Shown one piece after another: positions 20,580 through 33,000 of a stretch of DNA of 64,000 nt. Numbering within the stretch: the stretch's first letter is position 1; every line of letters begins with the position of its first letter. The translations under genes were made by a program, and so were the position numbers. This stretch comes from Owenia fusiformis (Eukaryota; Annelida; Polychaeta; Sabellida; Oweniidae). The notes under the pieces are model-generated. The model saw only the letters and a list, made by a program, of their open reading frames with translations, did not search any database and had not been told where the DNA came from. The DNA lies in assembly GCA_903813345.2 (NCBI GenBank), contig CAIIXF020000005.1, positions 12,403,375 through 12,467,374 on the forward strand, written 5' to 3'.

Positions 20580-21510
20580 CTTGAATTGAGGTGATCTTGT
20601 CCAAAAGACCTAAAAACATCAAATACCTAGATATTCACCTTTGACTTTGAGATGACCTTGGCCCATAAACATTGACTTTGACCTCATATAGCCTAATCAT
20701 GAGTCACCAAGTCACAGTATCTTTTAAGTGCCTTAAAACGCCAAATACTTAGTTATTGACCTTTGACCTTGACCCATGAACAATGACCTAAGGTCACCTA
20801 ATCAAGGGTCACAGCAGCCTCCAAGGTGCTTAAAATGCCAAATACTTAGATATTGACCTTTAACCTTAAGATAACCTTGACCCAAAACATTGACCTTCAC
20901 CTTAAGTCAACTAATTATTGGTCGCCAAGGGTTGCAGAAGCTGGCCTTAAATCATCAAATGCCTAGATATTGACCTTTGACCTAGGATGTCAAATACCAA
21001 GATATTGACCCTTGAGCTTGGAATGACCTTGACCCATAAGGTTGATCTTTACCTCAGGTCACCTAATGATTAGTCACCAAGGGTCACAGCAGTTTCAATG
21101 ACCTTAAATCACCATAAACCTAAATGTTGACCTTTGAACTAGGAATGACCCTGACCTCAGCTCACCTAATTATGGGTTGCCAAGCGTCACAACAGCTCCG
21201 AAATGAATTAAAACGCCAAATTCTAGGATATTGATCTTTGACCTTGGAATGACCTGAACCCATAATGTTGACCTTGACCTCAGATCACTTCATCATGGGT
21301 AGTCAAGGGTCAAAGCACAAACCAAGATCTTAAAAATTCAAATACTTAGATATTGACCTTTGACCTTGGAATGATCTTGACCTCTTACCTTCGTAGAATG
21401 CTCACTGCCCCACTTAGTATGTTGACCAAGTATAAGGGCCCAAGGTCAAACCATCTAGGAGGAGATGTCTGGACAGACAGACAGACAGAAAGACAGACGG
21501 ACCACCACGC
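20580..21510. repeat. Tandem array of about 130-150 bp units rich in TGACCTTTGACCT, ending in GACAGACA microsatellite
   Basis: Six to seven diverged units, each reading roughly AATACTTAGATATTGACCTT, TGACCTTGACCCATAA, ACCTCAGGTCACCTAATCAT and GGGTCACCAAGGGTCACAGC. It ends at about 21470-21500 with ACAGACAGACAGAAAGACAG. Three exact DR1 words (TGACCTTTGACCT) lie at 20757, 20971 and 21354, with many single TGACCT half-sites. Probably the core of another satellite-cored element. Confidence 0.75.
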
Positions 21511-22029
21511 TTTATAGTAAGAAGATGTGTGACTGAGTTGGTTTTTCATACTTCAATTTTCGATAATTTTTAAGGCAATACCCTGACTCATTCCTTGACG
21601 TTTGAAGTTTCTTAACTTTTGAAATATTTGATAAAAAATAGATGTGTTTAAATGTTATCTATACATTTCAAATTTAATTTCAGAATGGTACAGATGATGT
21701 TAGGAAGAAATCCCAAAGCTAAAGAGATGTCGAGAAATACCCGACATTCACAAAAAAACATTAGTTATTTTTTATCATAGTGGTGTATGATCCTCACTAC
21801 CAAGTGTATGGCCTCAGTATATGTACTGACTTAGAAACTATGGAGAATGATATCTACATCCACCATCAACTTCTAATACTGACAATGAACATTTGTGCTA
21901 GTTTAACATAAACAAGGTTAACATAATGGTAAAAATACCAATGAATGATTTTATATTGATGAGGGTGAAAGTACTGGAATTTTTATTTAATTGACTGTAT
22001 ATTTTTTGCTATTTATATGGTTGCCGTAG
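21511..22029. other. No recognisable gene
   Basis: AT-rich spacer between the TGACCT array and the 22-kb palindromic element. No splice-bounded coding island was seen. Confidence 0.5.
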
Positions 22030-22745
22030 TAAAGAATGACTGAAGGTATTGCAACAGATTTCAGACAATCACATGTTGGATTTTAGGTATTTTCTAAGGA
22101 TTTGATCAAGTGCATATGTTAGGCCAATCCATTAACTCCAGGACAAGCACTTATTGAGATGATAAAATAATTTGGACTTTGAGACAGGGGAGGTGCAAAC
22201 ACCCGACCAACATTTTTTTCTGACATGTCCTGATTTTCAAACCTTCCACTAACGTTTTCTAAATGTTTTATGCATCAATATGTTGTATTTGGAGACACAA
22301 ATAAACTCTTAAAAGAAAAATAGGATTCAAGCAGGGATATCACTTTTCGGTGACCAAAACTAGGCTGAAAACAATGGATCGCATGTGTTTTCCCTATGGG
22401 AAAATAACATGGTAGAAACTGTTTTCCACTTTATCCCAGTTGAATCCTATTTTCTTTTTAGGATATTAACTGTGTCTAGAAATGCAACATATTAATGCAT
22501 AAACATTATAAAAAAGAGTGGAAGGGGCTGAAAATCAGGAAAACATTTTTGAAAAGAAATGTTGTTGGGGTGTTTGCACCTTCCCTGTCTTGAAGTCCAA
22601 ATTATTTTATCATGTCTATGAGTACTTTTCCTTTAGATAATGCATTGACCTAACATATGCACCCTTTTTTAAATTTTCAGAAAATTACCACAATCCAACA
22701 TGTGACTGTCTGAAATCTTTTGCGATACCTTCCGTCATTTTTTAA
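22030..22745. mobile_element. About 715-bp palindromic MITE with roughly 315-bp arms
   Basis: Left arm GAATGACTGAAGGTATTGCA, CAGACAATCACATGTTGGAT, GTGCAAACACC, GAAAAATAGGATTCAA. Right arm carries the complements in reverse order (TTGAATCCTATTTTC, GGTGTTTGCACCTTCC, AATCCAACATGTGACTGTCT, ATACCTTCCGTCATT). The central loop is about 22346-22420. The arms differ at scattered sites, so the insertion is not recent. No coding frame. Confidence 0.8.
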
Positions 22746-23286
22746 CCTATTGTACATTTACATATTGTAAATTTACACTGATAATGATTGAGGTGAGAAC
22801 TCACTTCGAGACTAGATCTTAAAGTTATTGTAGTATTTTAGTGTCATTGTAGAGTTGACCATAGGGCATACAGCAAATTGGAGGTGATTGTAAATTTTCT
22901 ATATACGTCATAGCATAGGTATTTCTCAATAAGGATATGTTATACAGCTACATATTTATGATGGTTGGCATTTTCCTTCTTCAGAAAACTATATCTACCA
23001 TTGATTTGCTGTATTCCTTGTAGTGACTTTATAATTTTTATGGTTACCCTAATGGCTATACAGTATGCTGTATAGTGACCCTGAGACAATAATAAATAGG
23101 GTCATTAGTATTTCTCTATTTTGGGAAAGTGTGTCCGCCATAGAATTCCCAACTCTGTGGCGACTGTAGGTTTTCTTTGGTTGCTGTACAGGCTACCTTG
23201 TAGAAGCTACAATGTGTAAACTTTCACCGATAGAGGTGGGGAGAAGGACTCAATTAGAGTTTGATTCTTGAGTTGAAAGTAAAATT

Positions 23287-24106
23287 AGTATTGCACTCTA
23301 CACAGACTGTGCTATATGAAAGCAAACAGTGTGTATATCAAGTTTGCAAGGTGCGGATATTAAGGGTCATTTTTGAATTTGAATTCGTGATATTTCACAA
23401 ACTAAGGCATGTTGGGTACTCAATTATACAGGGTAGGCCAAAAAAAGCCACTTTTTTTTCAAAATGCTATAACTTTTTTAATTTTTGATATAAAATCATA
23501 ATTTGTGTACCAAATGAAACTTGAGGTTGTTATCTAGCCATGGATCATGAATTATACACTTTTACTTGAATAAAATATGTCACCAGCGTCTCACTTAAAC
23601 ATGTGGTGTGCCATGAGAAATAAGCATAATTTGCAAAATGTTCCTGAACTAATATGGCCTGATGATCGCCAAACTAATAGCCCTGATGCAAACCCCAGTG
23701 AGTATAGGGTTTGGGAAGGTCTCAAGAATATTGTATGAAGGCACCCAATCTAGAAAATTGCTCAACTAAAGCTGGCAATTAAGACAGGTTGAGAAAAACT
23801 TAGCTAACATTTCATTGATACTGCTATATCAGCAAAGCGAATAAAACTAAAATATATTACAATTAGGGTGGCGGACCATTTGAACTCCCCTTTAGATCAA
23901 ATATAATCCAAGTTGGAGCACTTGTTACATTATATTATTACTAAGAACCCTTGGCACTATATAACTGCAAAATTTGGTGTATGTAGGTTGGAAAATAAAA
24001 AAGTTGTAGTGTCTTCAAAAGAAAGTGGCGTTTTTTGGCTTGCACACAAGATATCCACACTGTTTGTTTTATTTAGTATAGCACAGTCTGTATAGGGTGT
24101 ATTGCA
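23287..24106 (+). mobile_element. Nested inverted-repeat insertion with decayed mariner transposase
   Basis: Outer inverted repeats: ACAGACTGTGCTATATGAAA near 23299 against TTAGTATAGCACAGTCTGTA near 24073. Inner inverted repeats: GGCCAAAAAAAGCCACTTTT near 23440 against GAAAGTGGCGTTTTTTGGC near 24021. Between them, 23655-23738 (+) translates to a stretch containing NSPDANPSEYRVWEGLKN and then a stop. This corresponds to the third catalytic Asp region (SPDLNP-x-E/D-x-x-W) of Tc1/mariner transposases. The rest of the transposase is unreadable. Confidence 0.7.
23655..23738 (+). pseudogene. Mariner-type transposase fragment (third catalytic Asp region)
   Basis: Reads SPDANPSEYRVWEGLKN; mariner enzymes have SPDLNPxDxxxW here. 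The stop TGA follows after IV. Only about 28 codons are recognisable, so this is a non-functional relic inside the 23.3-24.1 kb insertion. Confidence 0.65.
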
Positions 24107-25430
24107 ATTGTAGAGATGACTGGATGTCATACAGCAACCTTGAGGTTGTAGGTTTTCTACATTTGTCGTAACATAGATATTTCTCAATTGGGATACATTG
24201 TACAACAACCTTAAAGACTGGTTATTGTTGCTATTTCTCTACTCCAGGGAACTACGTCATCTTTAGAATTTCTTTATTCTTGAGGTGACCATATAATGTT
24301 TCTGGGCTGTATGTTGTACAGTGACCATGAGAAGACTGTAAATTTTCTATGGTTGTCAGTATTTCTCTATTTTTGGGAAACTGTCCGCCATAAACTCTGT
24401 TGCGACTGTAGATATGCTATGGTTTCCATAGAGGCTACCTTGTAAATTTATACACTAACTTTACACTGATAGAGATTGAGGAGAGGACTCAATTAGAGAC
24501 TAGATCCTGTGGTGAATTTAGAATTTCTATTGTTATTGTAAAGGTGACTGTGTGTCATTCACCAGCCTTGAGGTGACTTTAGATTTTCTATATTTGTCAA
24601 AGCATAGGTATTTCTCAATTGGGATATGTTGTATGGCAACTTTGGATTTCTATGGTAGTTATTGGCAAATTTCTCCTACAGAGAACTATGTTGTAATAGA
24701 CTTGTCATATTCCTTGTTGTGACCATATAAATTATATGATTACCATTGAGGCTGTACAGTGACCTCGAGAAGACCGTAGATTTTCACGGTAGTTTGTATT
24801 TCTTTATTTTGGGAAACTGTGTCCGCCATAGATTTGCCTTAGACTCTGCGTCAACGGTAGATGTGCTATGGTTTTCATAGAAGCTACCTTGTAAATTTAC
24901 ACACTGTAACTTCACACTGATAGAGATTGAGGAGAGGACTCTATTAGCGACTAGATTCTAGAATTTCTTTTGTCATTGTAAAGGTGACTGTATGTCATAC
25001 AGCAGTCTTCAGGTGACATTAGATTTTCTAAATTGGCATTTCTTTACTTACAGAGAGATATATCTGTCATGACTGTATTCCTCGAGGTGACCATATAGTT
25101 TCTATTGTTACTGTAAGGGCTGTAGATTATAGGTTGTATGATGTACAATGACCTTGAAGCAACTGTAGATTTTCTACACTGTTGTTGGTATTTTTCTACA
25201 TTTGTGAAATTGTGTCCATCAATATATTTGTGTATGGTTTTTGGCAAACAGCTCATTTTAACTAAAATGCGTCCTCTATTTATAGTATGTATAATTGGGA
25301 CTTTCAAGATGTGTGTTCGGAATTTCTGTAAATATATCATAGTCTAATCGATTCTTAATCAATAATATCAAGGTTGATCAACATGTCCGGATTTTCTTTT
25401 ACTAATTTTCATGAGTAATAATTGCTGATA

Positions 25431-25605
25431 CAAGAGTCGGTCAAAAAGTTTCTTACCATTGGCTCTAGATTTTATAATAACAGGAGTTGGATGATCAAAC
25501 TTTAACCAGAGATGGGGTAGCTAGTTAGTGTTAAAGTTTTAGCATCCAACTCCTCTTATTAAAACATCTAGAGCCAACGGTAAGGAATTTTTTGATCTAC
25601 CCTTG
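25431..25605. mobile_element. 175-bp mariner-type MITE with TA flanks
   Basis: Ends CAAGAGTCGGTCAAAAAGTT and the complement AATTTTTTGATCTACCCTTG. Arms of about 75 bp pair through TTGGCTCTAGAT and GGAGTTGGATG. TA lies immediately outside both ends (25429-25430, 25606-25607), as expected for Tc1/mariner insertions. Confidence 0.8.
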
Positions 25606-25964
25606 TACTCAATGGATGTTCGTGTATTTTCATATTTGTCTATGTATTCTACTATAATATGCAAAAATGCATAAAAAATAATGTGAAAGTATTATACATT
25701 TTATCAATCATCTATAATTATAATCATGGATATTATTATATTATTATTATTGTATTAGTAAAGTAGTATCATCATACGTACCTATCTTAAATCAAAAGTG
25801 TTATTTACTAATCTAATGACAGTGTTGAAGTGCTTATGTTATCATTAACATTAATATTTTATTTGTGTAAGGGAACATAGAAAAACACACAGCAAAAACA
25901 ATATCACGGAACAAAATCAAATCATAATCAAAGATGTGTCACGCATAATCAATTGCTGTGTACC

Positions 25965-26425
25965 GGAGTTTCTCGCGAATAGGCCCATGTGCGTTTATTT
26001 GAAAGAGGGGTGTATGAAAATATGTTTTCCTTCTTTATAAAGGCCCATGGGCGTTTATTAAAAAATCTTTCAAATAAACGCCCAGTGGGCGAAACATTCG
26101 AGAAAAGGAATGAAATTGCAAACAATAAATATGTAAGGTAATAAGTGATAACTGTCGTTCAAGTACAAATGATTAATAAAAAATATGACTAGAGGTCACA
26201 TATTGGTCAACGTTCTTGCCTGCGTTCATGATACTAGTGCGTGAGTATGAAGGCCATGTGTCAACTTTACAATTGATAATATCCCTCGAAATAAACGCCC
26301 ATTAGCTTGGGAAAGCTATTTTCCCTCTAAATAAACGCCCACCCTCCTTGGAAAAATGTTTTTTCCTCTTAATAAAGGCCCATGAGCGTTTATTAAAAAC
26401 TCTAGGTCTTTTCGCGAGAAACTCC
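25965..26425. mobile_element. 461-bp element with 15-bp TIR GGAGTTTCTCGCGAA and internal AATAAACGCCC palindromes
   Basis: Termini GGAGTTTCTCGCGAA (25965) and TTCGCGAGAAACTCC (26411-26425) are exact complements. Inside, GGGCGTTTATT/AATAAACGCCC words recur about seven times in both orientations, giving several possible hairpins. No frame and no clear target duplication. Confidence 0.7.
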
Positions 26426-26689
26426 ATTACTATTGCTTCTCTTCCAATGCGTTGATTGAAATGTCTGAATGTAGCTGTTTTTAATCAAAAGAAGGGGGTA
26501 CATAAGAACATTTTAGCCTCAACTGTTTTGTATTTATCCATATTATGTGGTATATGTGCTGCAAAAATGTATGAAAACTTTATATGACTAAGTTCTGATG
26601 TTTTAACCAGAATTCTAAAAAATATGTTTCATACTCCAATAAGCCTAGGTACATTACCTGTTAAATCCCCATTTAAATTGGGAGAAATT

Positions 26690-27625
26690 CCGATTTTCGA
26701 GTGCTCGTCCCGAATTTTATTTTCTCAAAACCAGTATTTTAAGCATCTTCATTCACAAAATTTCAATTGTTGTCTTTAGACCAAGTGAAAAGCGACGATG
26801 GATTTTAAGATAAAAATTCTGATTTTTCTTTAAACTCCAATTTTTCGTTCAAAACTCCCACTTTGTTTATGAGACACTCTGACTTTTCTTGGAAACTCCT
26901 GATATTTCTATTTATACTCGTTTGTTGTGAGGTTTATGTTTCTTTATTTTCACTTTTAAGATCAGTACATAAATTATTTTAGATTTTAAAAGTTACATGA
27001 CTAGATGTATATACAGAACAGGAAATGATCATGAAATATTACATTTCTCAAAATGATAGGTCTATTAAATTGAAGTTATTTCTAGGTAAGAAAAGAAGCT
27101 GCAAATAGATCATTTTGCAATAATGATTTGTAATAGGCCAAACGCATTTCAAAAGTGGATTTATCAAATTATTTTTTGTAAACCCTGATTTTTCTCCCAA
27201 TTAATTCTTGCCATTCTAATTTTCTCCAAATTATTTTTTTGTAAACCCTGATTTTTCTCCCAATTAATTTTTTTGCACCCTGATTTTCTCCCGTTAAGTC
27301 TTAGCAATTCCAATTTTCTCCTGATTGTGTTATCAATCCTGATTTCCCCCCGATTATTTTGAATTTGTAGACACGATTTTTCCTAATTTTTAAGAACTCT
27401 CAATTTTCTCCCAATTTATATATTAGTAATCCCGATTTTCTCCCGATTTTTTGGAATTGTTGATATAATTTGTGTTACCCCGATTTTTCTCCCAATATCT
27501 TTTTGAAATCCCGATTCGACCAATTTTTCTTAAAAATCCCCGATTTTCAAACTATATCTCTCTTTTCACCCCGATGTTTCTTTAATAAATCTAAAATTCT
27601 CCCAATTTTTAAAAAAATACCCCAA
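26690..27625. repeat. Degenerate pyrimidine-rich tandem repeat (CCCGATTTTTCTCCCAATT type)
   Basis: From about 27180 to 27610 the + strand is a run of imperfect 25-35 bp units such as CCTGATTTTTCTCCCAATTA and ATTCCAATTTTCTCC; weaker units reach back to 26690. Strand asymmetry is strong (C and T far above A and G). No frame. Could be an old satellite or a polypyrimidine-driven expansion. Confidence 0.6.
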
Positions 27626-28367
27626 TTTTATTTTATTTTTACTTGACAGACATGGGTACGCTTTGATGGAAGTTTACCCCTTTCCTTTAGTTCTTAAGCA
27701 GGACTGTAATGTAAAGCTGCTATTGCTGTAAGGAATAATGGTTGTAGCGATAAGTACCGATTGTGATACCTCAATACAGTTTTTATGTGTTAAATATTTG
27801 TTCTGTTCTTTCTGGTGACATTTGATATTCTCAGTCACACCCGGTGATCCTACAAAATGAACGGAGGGGGGGGGGGGCAGACGATTTATGCAAAAAAGAT
27901 TTTTGTGCAACCAAGGAGTGGTTACACTGCAGCAAGATAACTTTAATGTATGAGTTTGTCTTGTTTAAAAGACAACCATTCTAAATAACACCATATGAGC
28001 ACTAGCTTTTATTCCCCCTCATTAAAAAATTCCCAGGATTCAAAATCTGAAACCAAAATGAAATGAAATTTCCAGATGACTTAATTTCATCTTTTAAGGA
28101 TCAAACTGGACAATTTATAGTTTTTGGAATTTGAAATTTGCTGAAACAACCAACTAGCCAAACCAAACAATCAACAAAAGCAAAAAACAAATCAAACAAG
28201 CAAGCGGCAAAAGTTTGAATATCTAAGGTCAAGCTTAAAAAATAGGTCAATTCGTGACTACAATGGGAGTTTCAATTAAACTCTGTTCGATTTACCATTC
28301 CAATCGGTTACTTCGATATACCTTACGTGCAGGTGAAATTCCCAAACTCTAAAATGTCATACCACTG
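27626..28367. other. No recognisable gene; G-homopolymer at 27866
   Basis: Contains a run of about eleven Gs near 27866-27877. A loose inverted pair (GACTACAATGGGAGTTTC at 28257 against GAAATTCCCA near 28335) flanks the next hairpin. A minus-strand open frame over this part has proline-rich sequence only because of the G-run. Confidence 0.45.
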
Positions 28368-28457
28368 TAGTCTTACTTCAAGACCCTGGGTTCCCCTAAT
28401 CTACACTTTTTGAATTGGAGAAGTAGATGGGGGGTCCACGGTCTTATAGCAAGACTA
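28368..28457. mobile_element. 90-bp hairpin MITE
   Basis: TAGTCTTACTTCAAGACCCT pairs with TATAGCAAGACTA and the preceding GGTCCACGGTC; arms are about 36 nt with a 17-nt loop. Several mismatches. Family not recognised. Confidence 0.55.
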
Positions 28458-29104
28458 AACAATCTGAACTGTAAATCGGATATCATTCCAGATTGAAGAT
28501 TCGGAATCTTTAATCTCGAAATGTTAAATTTGAAGTACATTTTTGTTGATCACTTCTGTTGACACGGATACTCAAAACCTTCTGATGGCAAAAGGCTGGC
28601 TATCTCTAAGCTAAAGGGCAAGAATCTTTTAGGCCCTATATAAGCCCCCGAGATATTTAGAATAAATTGTATGGGATATCAAAGAAAGGACTTTGTTTGA
28701 TAACCAAATCCAAAAATTGGGTTAATCTAACCTTTATATTTCAAAATATAGGTCATTCTATTAACATGTATAAAATGACCTTTTGAAGGAAAATTCACTT
28801 TTCACATTATTATTGCCAATCTACATAAAAACACAACAAATATACTCTCAGTAACAAGTCAAAAATGCATATCAAACTATTGAATATTGATTTTTGTGTT
28901 CATTGAGATCAATTATTCACAAACAGTTTGCAAACGTGTCTGAAAAGAATATTGAGTTTATTAAGTTACAACACGTACAGTGATAAAGACCAACTGCAAC
29001 ATTGAAAAACACAAAGTAAATAATAAGTCAAAAATGCATATCAATCAATTACAAAATGTATATTGATCTGCTTTATTGAGATCAATTGCTCATGTCCAGT
29101 TTGC
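28458..29104. other. No recognisable gene
   Basis: AT-rich spacer. A short direct repeat (AAGTCAAAAATGCATATCAA near 28857 and 29026) with similar following sequence suggests a decayed duplication of about 170 bp. Confidence 0.4.
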
Positions 29105-29162
29105 ATGGTTGTCCAGGGGATGAGTTGTCCAGGATGAGTTTCTAGGGGATGAGTTGTCCGTA
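29105..29162. repeat. Solo cluster of the GGATGAGTTGTCC foldback unit
   Basis: GGTTGTCCAGGGGATGAGTT and two more units match the right arm of the 17.2-18.0 kb foldback element. No opposite arm was seen nearby, so this is a fragment or solo arm. Confidence 0.65.
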
Positions 29163-29608
29163 AGTCAAATACCGATCCTTATTATTTTACACAGTGATGA
29201 ACCACACGGGGCAATATTTGAAAACACATGAAATACATTTTAAGTAATAAAAAACACTGTATAATGCTTGAAAATGGATAATGTGACACGTATAATAGCT
29301 ATAGGTTGACAAAAATGTTAGCCAAATAAATATTTATGATGGGTTAGGAATATGATGATACCTCCATATAAAGTCAATAGTGCATAGTCATATGTTAAGT
29401 CAATACACCATTACTTCATCAATCCTCATTTTTTCTAAGTGGAAGCCCCTGTTACCGGAAAAATGTAACATAACCCAATGTAGAGCATATATGGAGGAAT
29501 ATTAATTATGCAATAGTTGGTTTGTGTGGCTAACACTCGGACAACAAACTCCTTTTTAGAACTCTTACACCAGTGATCCGCTCGATCTGTCGATTAGGCT
29601 GGTTACCG

Positions 29609-30068
29609 AAATGAACTGTTTCGGTAACAAAATGGAACCGGGAAGGTACGATTTTTCTTTTTTCCTTACTCCATGCGTTGTAGGAAAAATTCCCATTACA
29701 TTTTTGAAACAAACGTGTGTCAGTATCATATGTCTAAGAAAATATACATGTTTGTGAACAAGTAGTTCAGAAGACACAGAATCGTCGATTTAATACCTCA
29801 CTTAAGTTACATAAACAGAAATCCGAAAAACGGTTAAGATCTGTATTTCTAACCCATTCCATTTACGTAACTTATGTGAGGTATTAAATCAACGATTCTG
29901 TGGTCTTCTGAACTATTTGGTCGCTAACATGTACATTTTCTTAAATAAATGATACACATGTTTGTGATAAAAAATGTCATGAGAATTCCGCCCACAACGC
30001 ATGAAATAAGGAAAAAAGAAAAATCGTACCTTCGAGGTTGCGACATTTTGTTACCGAAACGGTTCGTT
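29609..30068. repeat. Long palindrome, arms about 205 bp, loop about 50 bp
   Basis: Left arm runs from GAACTGTTTCGGTAACAAAA through AGGTACGATTTTTC and TTCAGAAGACACAGAATCGT to AATACCTCACTTAAGTTAC. The right arm (29862-30068) carries the complements down to CATTTTGTTACCGAAACGG. Its right end directly touches the AAGACTCCAGATTGATTT start of the next element. Probably a MITE. Confidence 0.8.
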
Positions 30069-33000
30069 AAGACTCCAGATTGATTTGACCTAGATAGATC
30101 AGTAAAGAGCTAGTAAGTAACTGAGTAAATAGCTGAGTTAGTACCTTAGTAAAAAACCAGGATCAAAAATATTGAAGGACGACCGAGATAATGGGAAAAA
30201 GTGACAAAGTACTGGATTTGACCTAGTTCTTGACCTTTGACCTAGATAAAAATTTGACCTAATTTCCCATCATCCCAGATACATTCCCTAGTTGGTCATG
30301 TAAGCAGCTTAAAGTAAGCTCTTCTAGTTGGCGAGAAATATGGGAAGGAGGAAGAAGAAGAATAACTAAACATGTAAATTGAACAGGTTCAATTTAAGAC
30401 TCCAGATTTAAAACTTTTTAAAGCTGAGTCATCCAAAATACTGTAAGCTGAGCCATTCAGAATAAGCTGAGTCATCTAGAATACAGACATTTAGACAACT
30501 CTTAAGTAGCTTATCTTCGTCTTCATTGGCTTAACATGGGGATATCATAATATCGACTTTTCGAGACTTCAAACTGCTATAACTATCTAACCAGAATTTG
30601 GGTCGAAATTTGGTTTGCAGATTCGAATTTCTGAGAAAATTCTACGTTTGTGTCATAACTCATACATTAAATTTTGAGAACTTTTTGTGTTGACCTACTT
30701 TCCGGACGCCATTCCTCAAAATCGGTAAGAGTAATCAAAAAAGACTAATAGTGAATAGTGACAAAGATAATTGACATAACATGGGATATCAAAATACCAA
30801 TTTTTTAATTTTTCAAAACGCCATTACTTCCAAACCAAGTGTCGGATTGAAATTTGATTTGCAGATTCAGATTCCTGAGAAAATTCTACCCTTAATTCAT
30901 AACTCATACGTTAAATTTGGAGAAACTTTCATGTTGACCTACTTTTCGGACACTATATCTTAAAAGTGGGTCAAAATACTTTCTGACGGCAAAAGGCTAA
31001 CACTATTAGCACACTCTTTGCTACCTGTATACAAAATTTTGAAGCAAATAATTAAAGTGTAGTGTCAGAATCGCAAAAATAAGTTAAAACTATAAATTTG
31101 ACCTAGATTTTGACCTAGGCATTTTGGTGACCAAATTGTGAAGCTAGCTAGCTTTTGAGGTCCCTTTCTTTTATAGGCTTTCATTATGTGAAGCTGTACT
31201 CAGTCTTTATCTCGTATTTTACAATTAAAAAAAATCTTTTTTCCCATTGCCATAACATGGGGCACCAAATTTAGCGATTTTTGAGCTTTAAAAACGACAT
31301 AACTTCCAAACCAAAAGTCGGATTGAAATTTGGTTTGCACATTTGGATTCCTGAGAAAATTCTACCCTTAATTCATAACTCATACGTTAAATTTGGAGAA
31401 CTTTTTAGTTTGACCTTCTTTTCGGACACCATATCTCAAAAGTGGGTCAAAATACTTTCTGACGGCAAGAGGCTAACACTATTAGCACACTCTTGGCTAT
31501 ATGTATACAAAATTTCGAAGAATATAATTAATCTGTAGTGTCAGAATCGCAAAAATAAGGAAAAACTTTGAATTTGACCTAGATTTTGACCTAGGGATTT
31601 CGGTGTCCAAATTTTTATGAAAAGAAGGTCTTGTGGTCCCTTTCTTTTATGGGCTTCCATTATGTTTAGCTGTGCTTAGTCTATATCTCGTATTTTACAC
31701 TTCAAAAAAATATTTTTTCCCATTGAATTAACATGGGGCACCAAATTTAGCGATTTTTGAATTTTCAAAACGCCATAACTTCTGAACCAGATGTCAAATC
31801 GAAATTTGGTTTTCAGATTCGGAATCCTGAGAAAATTTCCTATAATACTGATATCCTGGACATTGGATTCGGAGAAATCTTTTTTGGACCTCGTTTTCGG
31901 ACACTGATATCTCGAAATCGGTTTGAGATACCAAAAAACTAAATCGACCCTAGGTTTTCTACTTTTTTATGAGGAACACAATGAAAAAAACCAGGATCAA
32001 AAATATTGAAGGACGACCGAGATAATGGGAAAAAGTGACAAAGTACTGGATTTGACCTAGTTCTTGACCTTTGACCTAGATAAAAATTTGACTTAATTTC
32101 CCATCATCCCAGATACATTCCCTAGTTGGTCATGTAAGCAGCTTAAAGTAAGCTCTTCTAGTTGGCGAGAAATCTGGGAAGGAGGAAGAAGAAGAAGAAT
32201 AATAATAATAACTAGATTTGTAAATTGAACAAAGTTCAATTTAAGACTCCAGATTGATTTACTTGAGTAAAGAGCTGAGTAAGTAACTGAGTAGGAAGCT
32301 GAGTAAGTAGATGATTAAGTAATTGAGTAAGTAGCTGAGTAGGTAGCTGAGTAAGCAGCTGAGCAGGTAGCTGAGTAAGTAGCTGAGTAGGTAGCGGAGT
32401 AAGTAGCTGAGTAGGTAGCTGAGTAGGTAGCTAAGTAGGTAGCCGAGTAGGTAAGTAGGTAGGTAAGAAGGAATTTTTGACCGGAAGTCAGATTGAAATT
32501 TGGTTTGCAGATTTGGATTCCTGAGAAAATTCTACCCTTAATTCATAACTCATTTTATTTTGACCTACTTTACGGACACCATATCTCAAAAGTGGGTCAA
32601 AATACTCTCTGACGGCAAAAGGCTAACACTATAAGCACACTGTTTGCTACCTGTATACAAAATTTTGAAGCAAATCCTAAAAGTGTAGTGCCAGAATCGC
32701 AAAAATAAGGAAAAACTATGAATTTGACCTAGATTTTGACCTAGGCATTTTGGTGTCCAAATATTGAAACTAGGTAGCTTTTGAGGTCCCCTTCTTTTAT
32801 AGGAATTCATTATCTTAAGCTGTACTCAATCTATATCTCGTATTTTACACTTCAAAAAAATCTTTTTTCCTTGACTTTCTATCAGGATAACATCAGATCG
32901 ATTTTTCTCGAAATTTCAAAACGCCATAACTTTCAAACCGGAAGTCGGATCGAAATTTAATTTAAAGATTCGGATTCCTGACAAAATTCTACCCCTTATT

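Larger units (their letters stand above)
22746..25240. repeat. Tandem repeat of about 450-bp units, interrupted by a mariner-like insertion
   Basis: Recurring landmarks are GATAGAGATTGAGGAGAGGA, GTGACTGTATGTCATACAGC, AGGTATTTCTCAATTGGGAT, GGGAAACTGTGTCCGCCATA and GCTACCTTGTAAATTTACAC. Units start near 22770, 24100, 24465 and 24915; the first is cut by the insertion at 23287-24106. Units are diverged and contain no frame. Confidence 0.75.
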
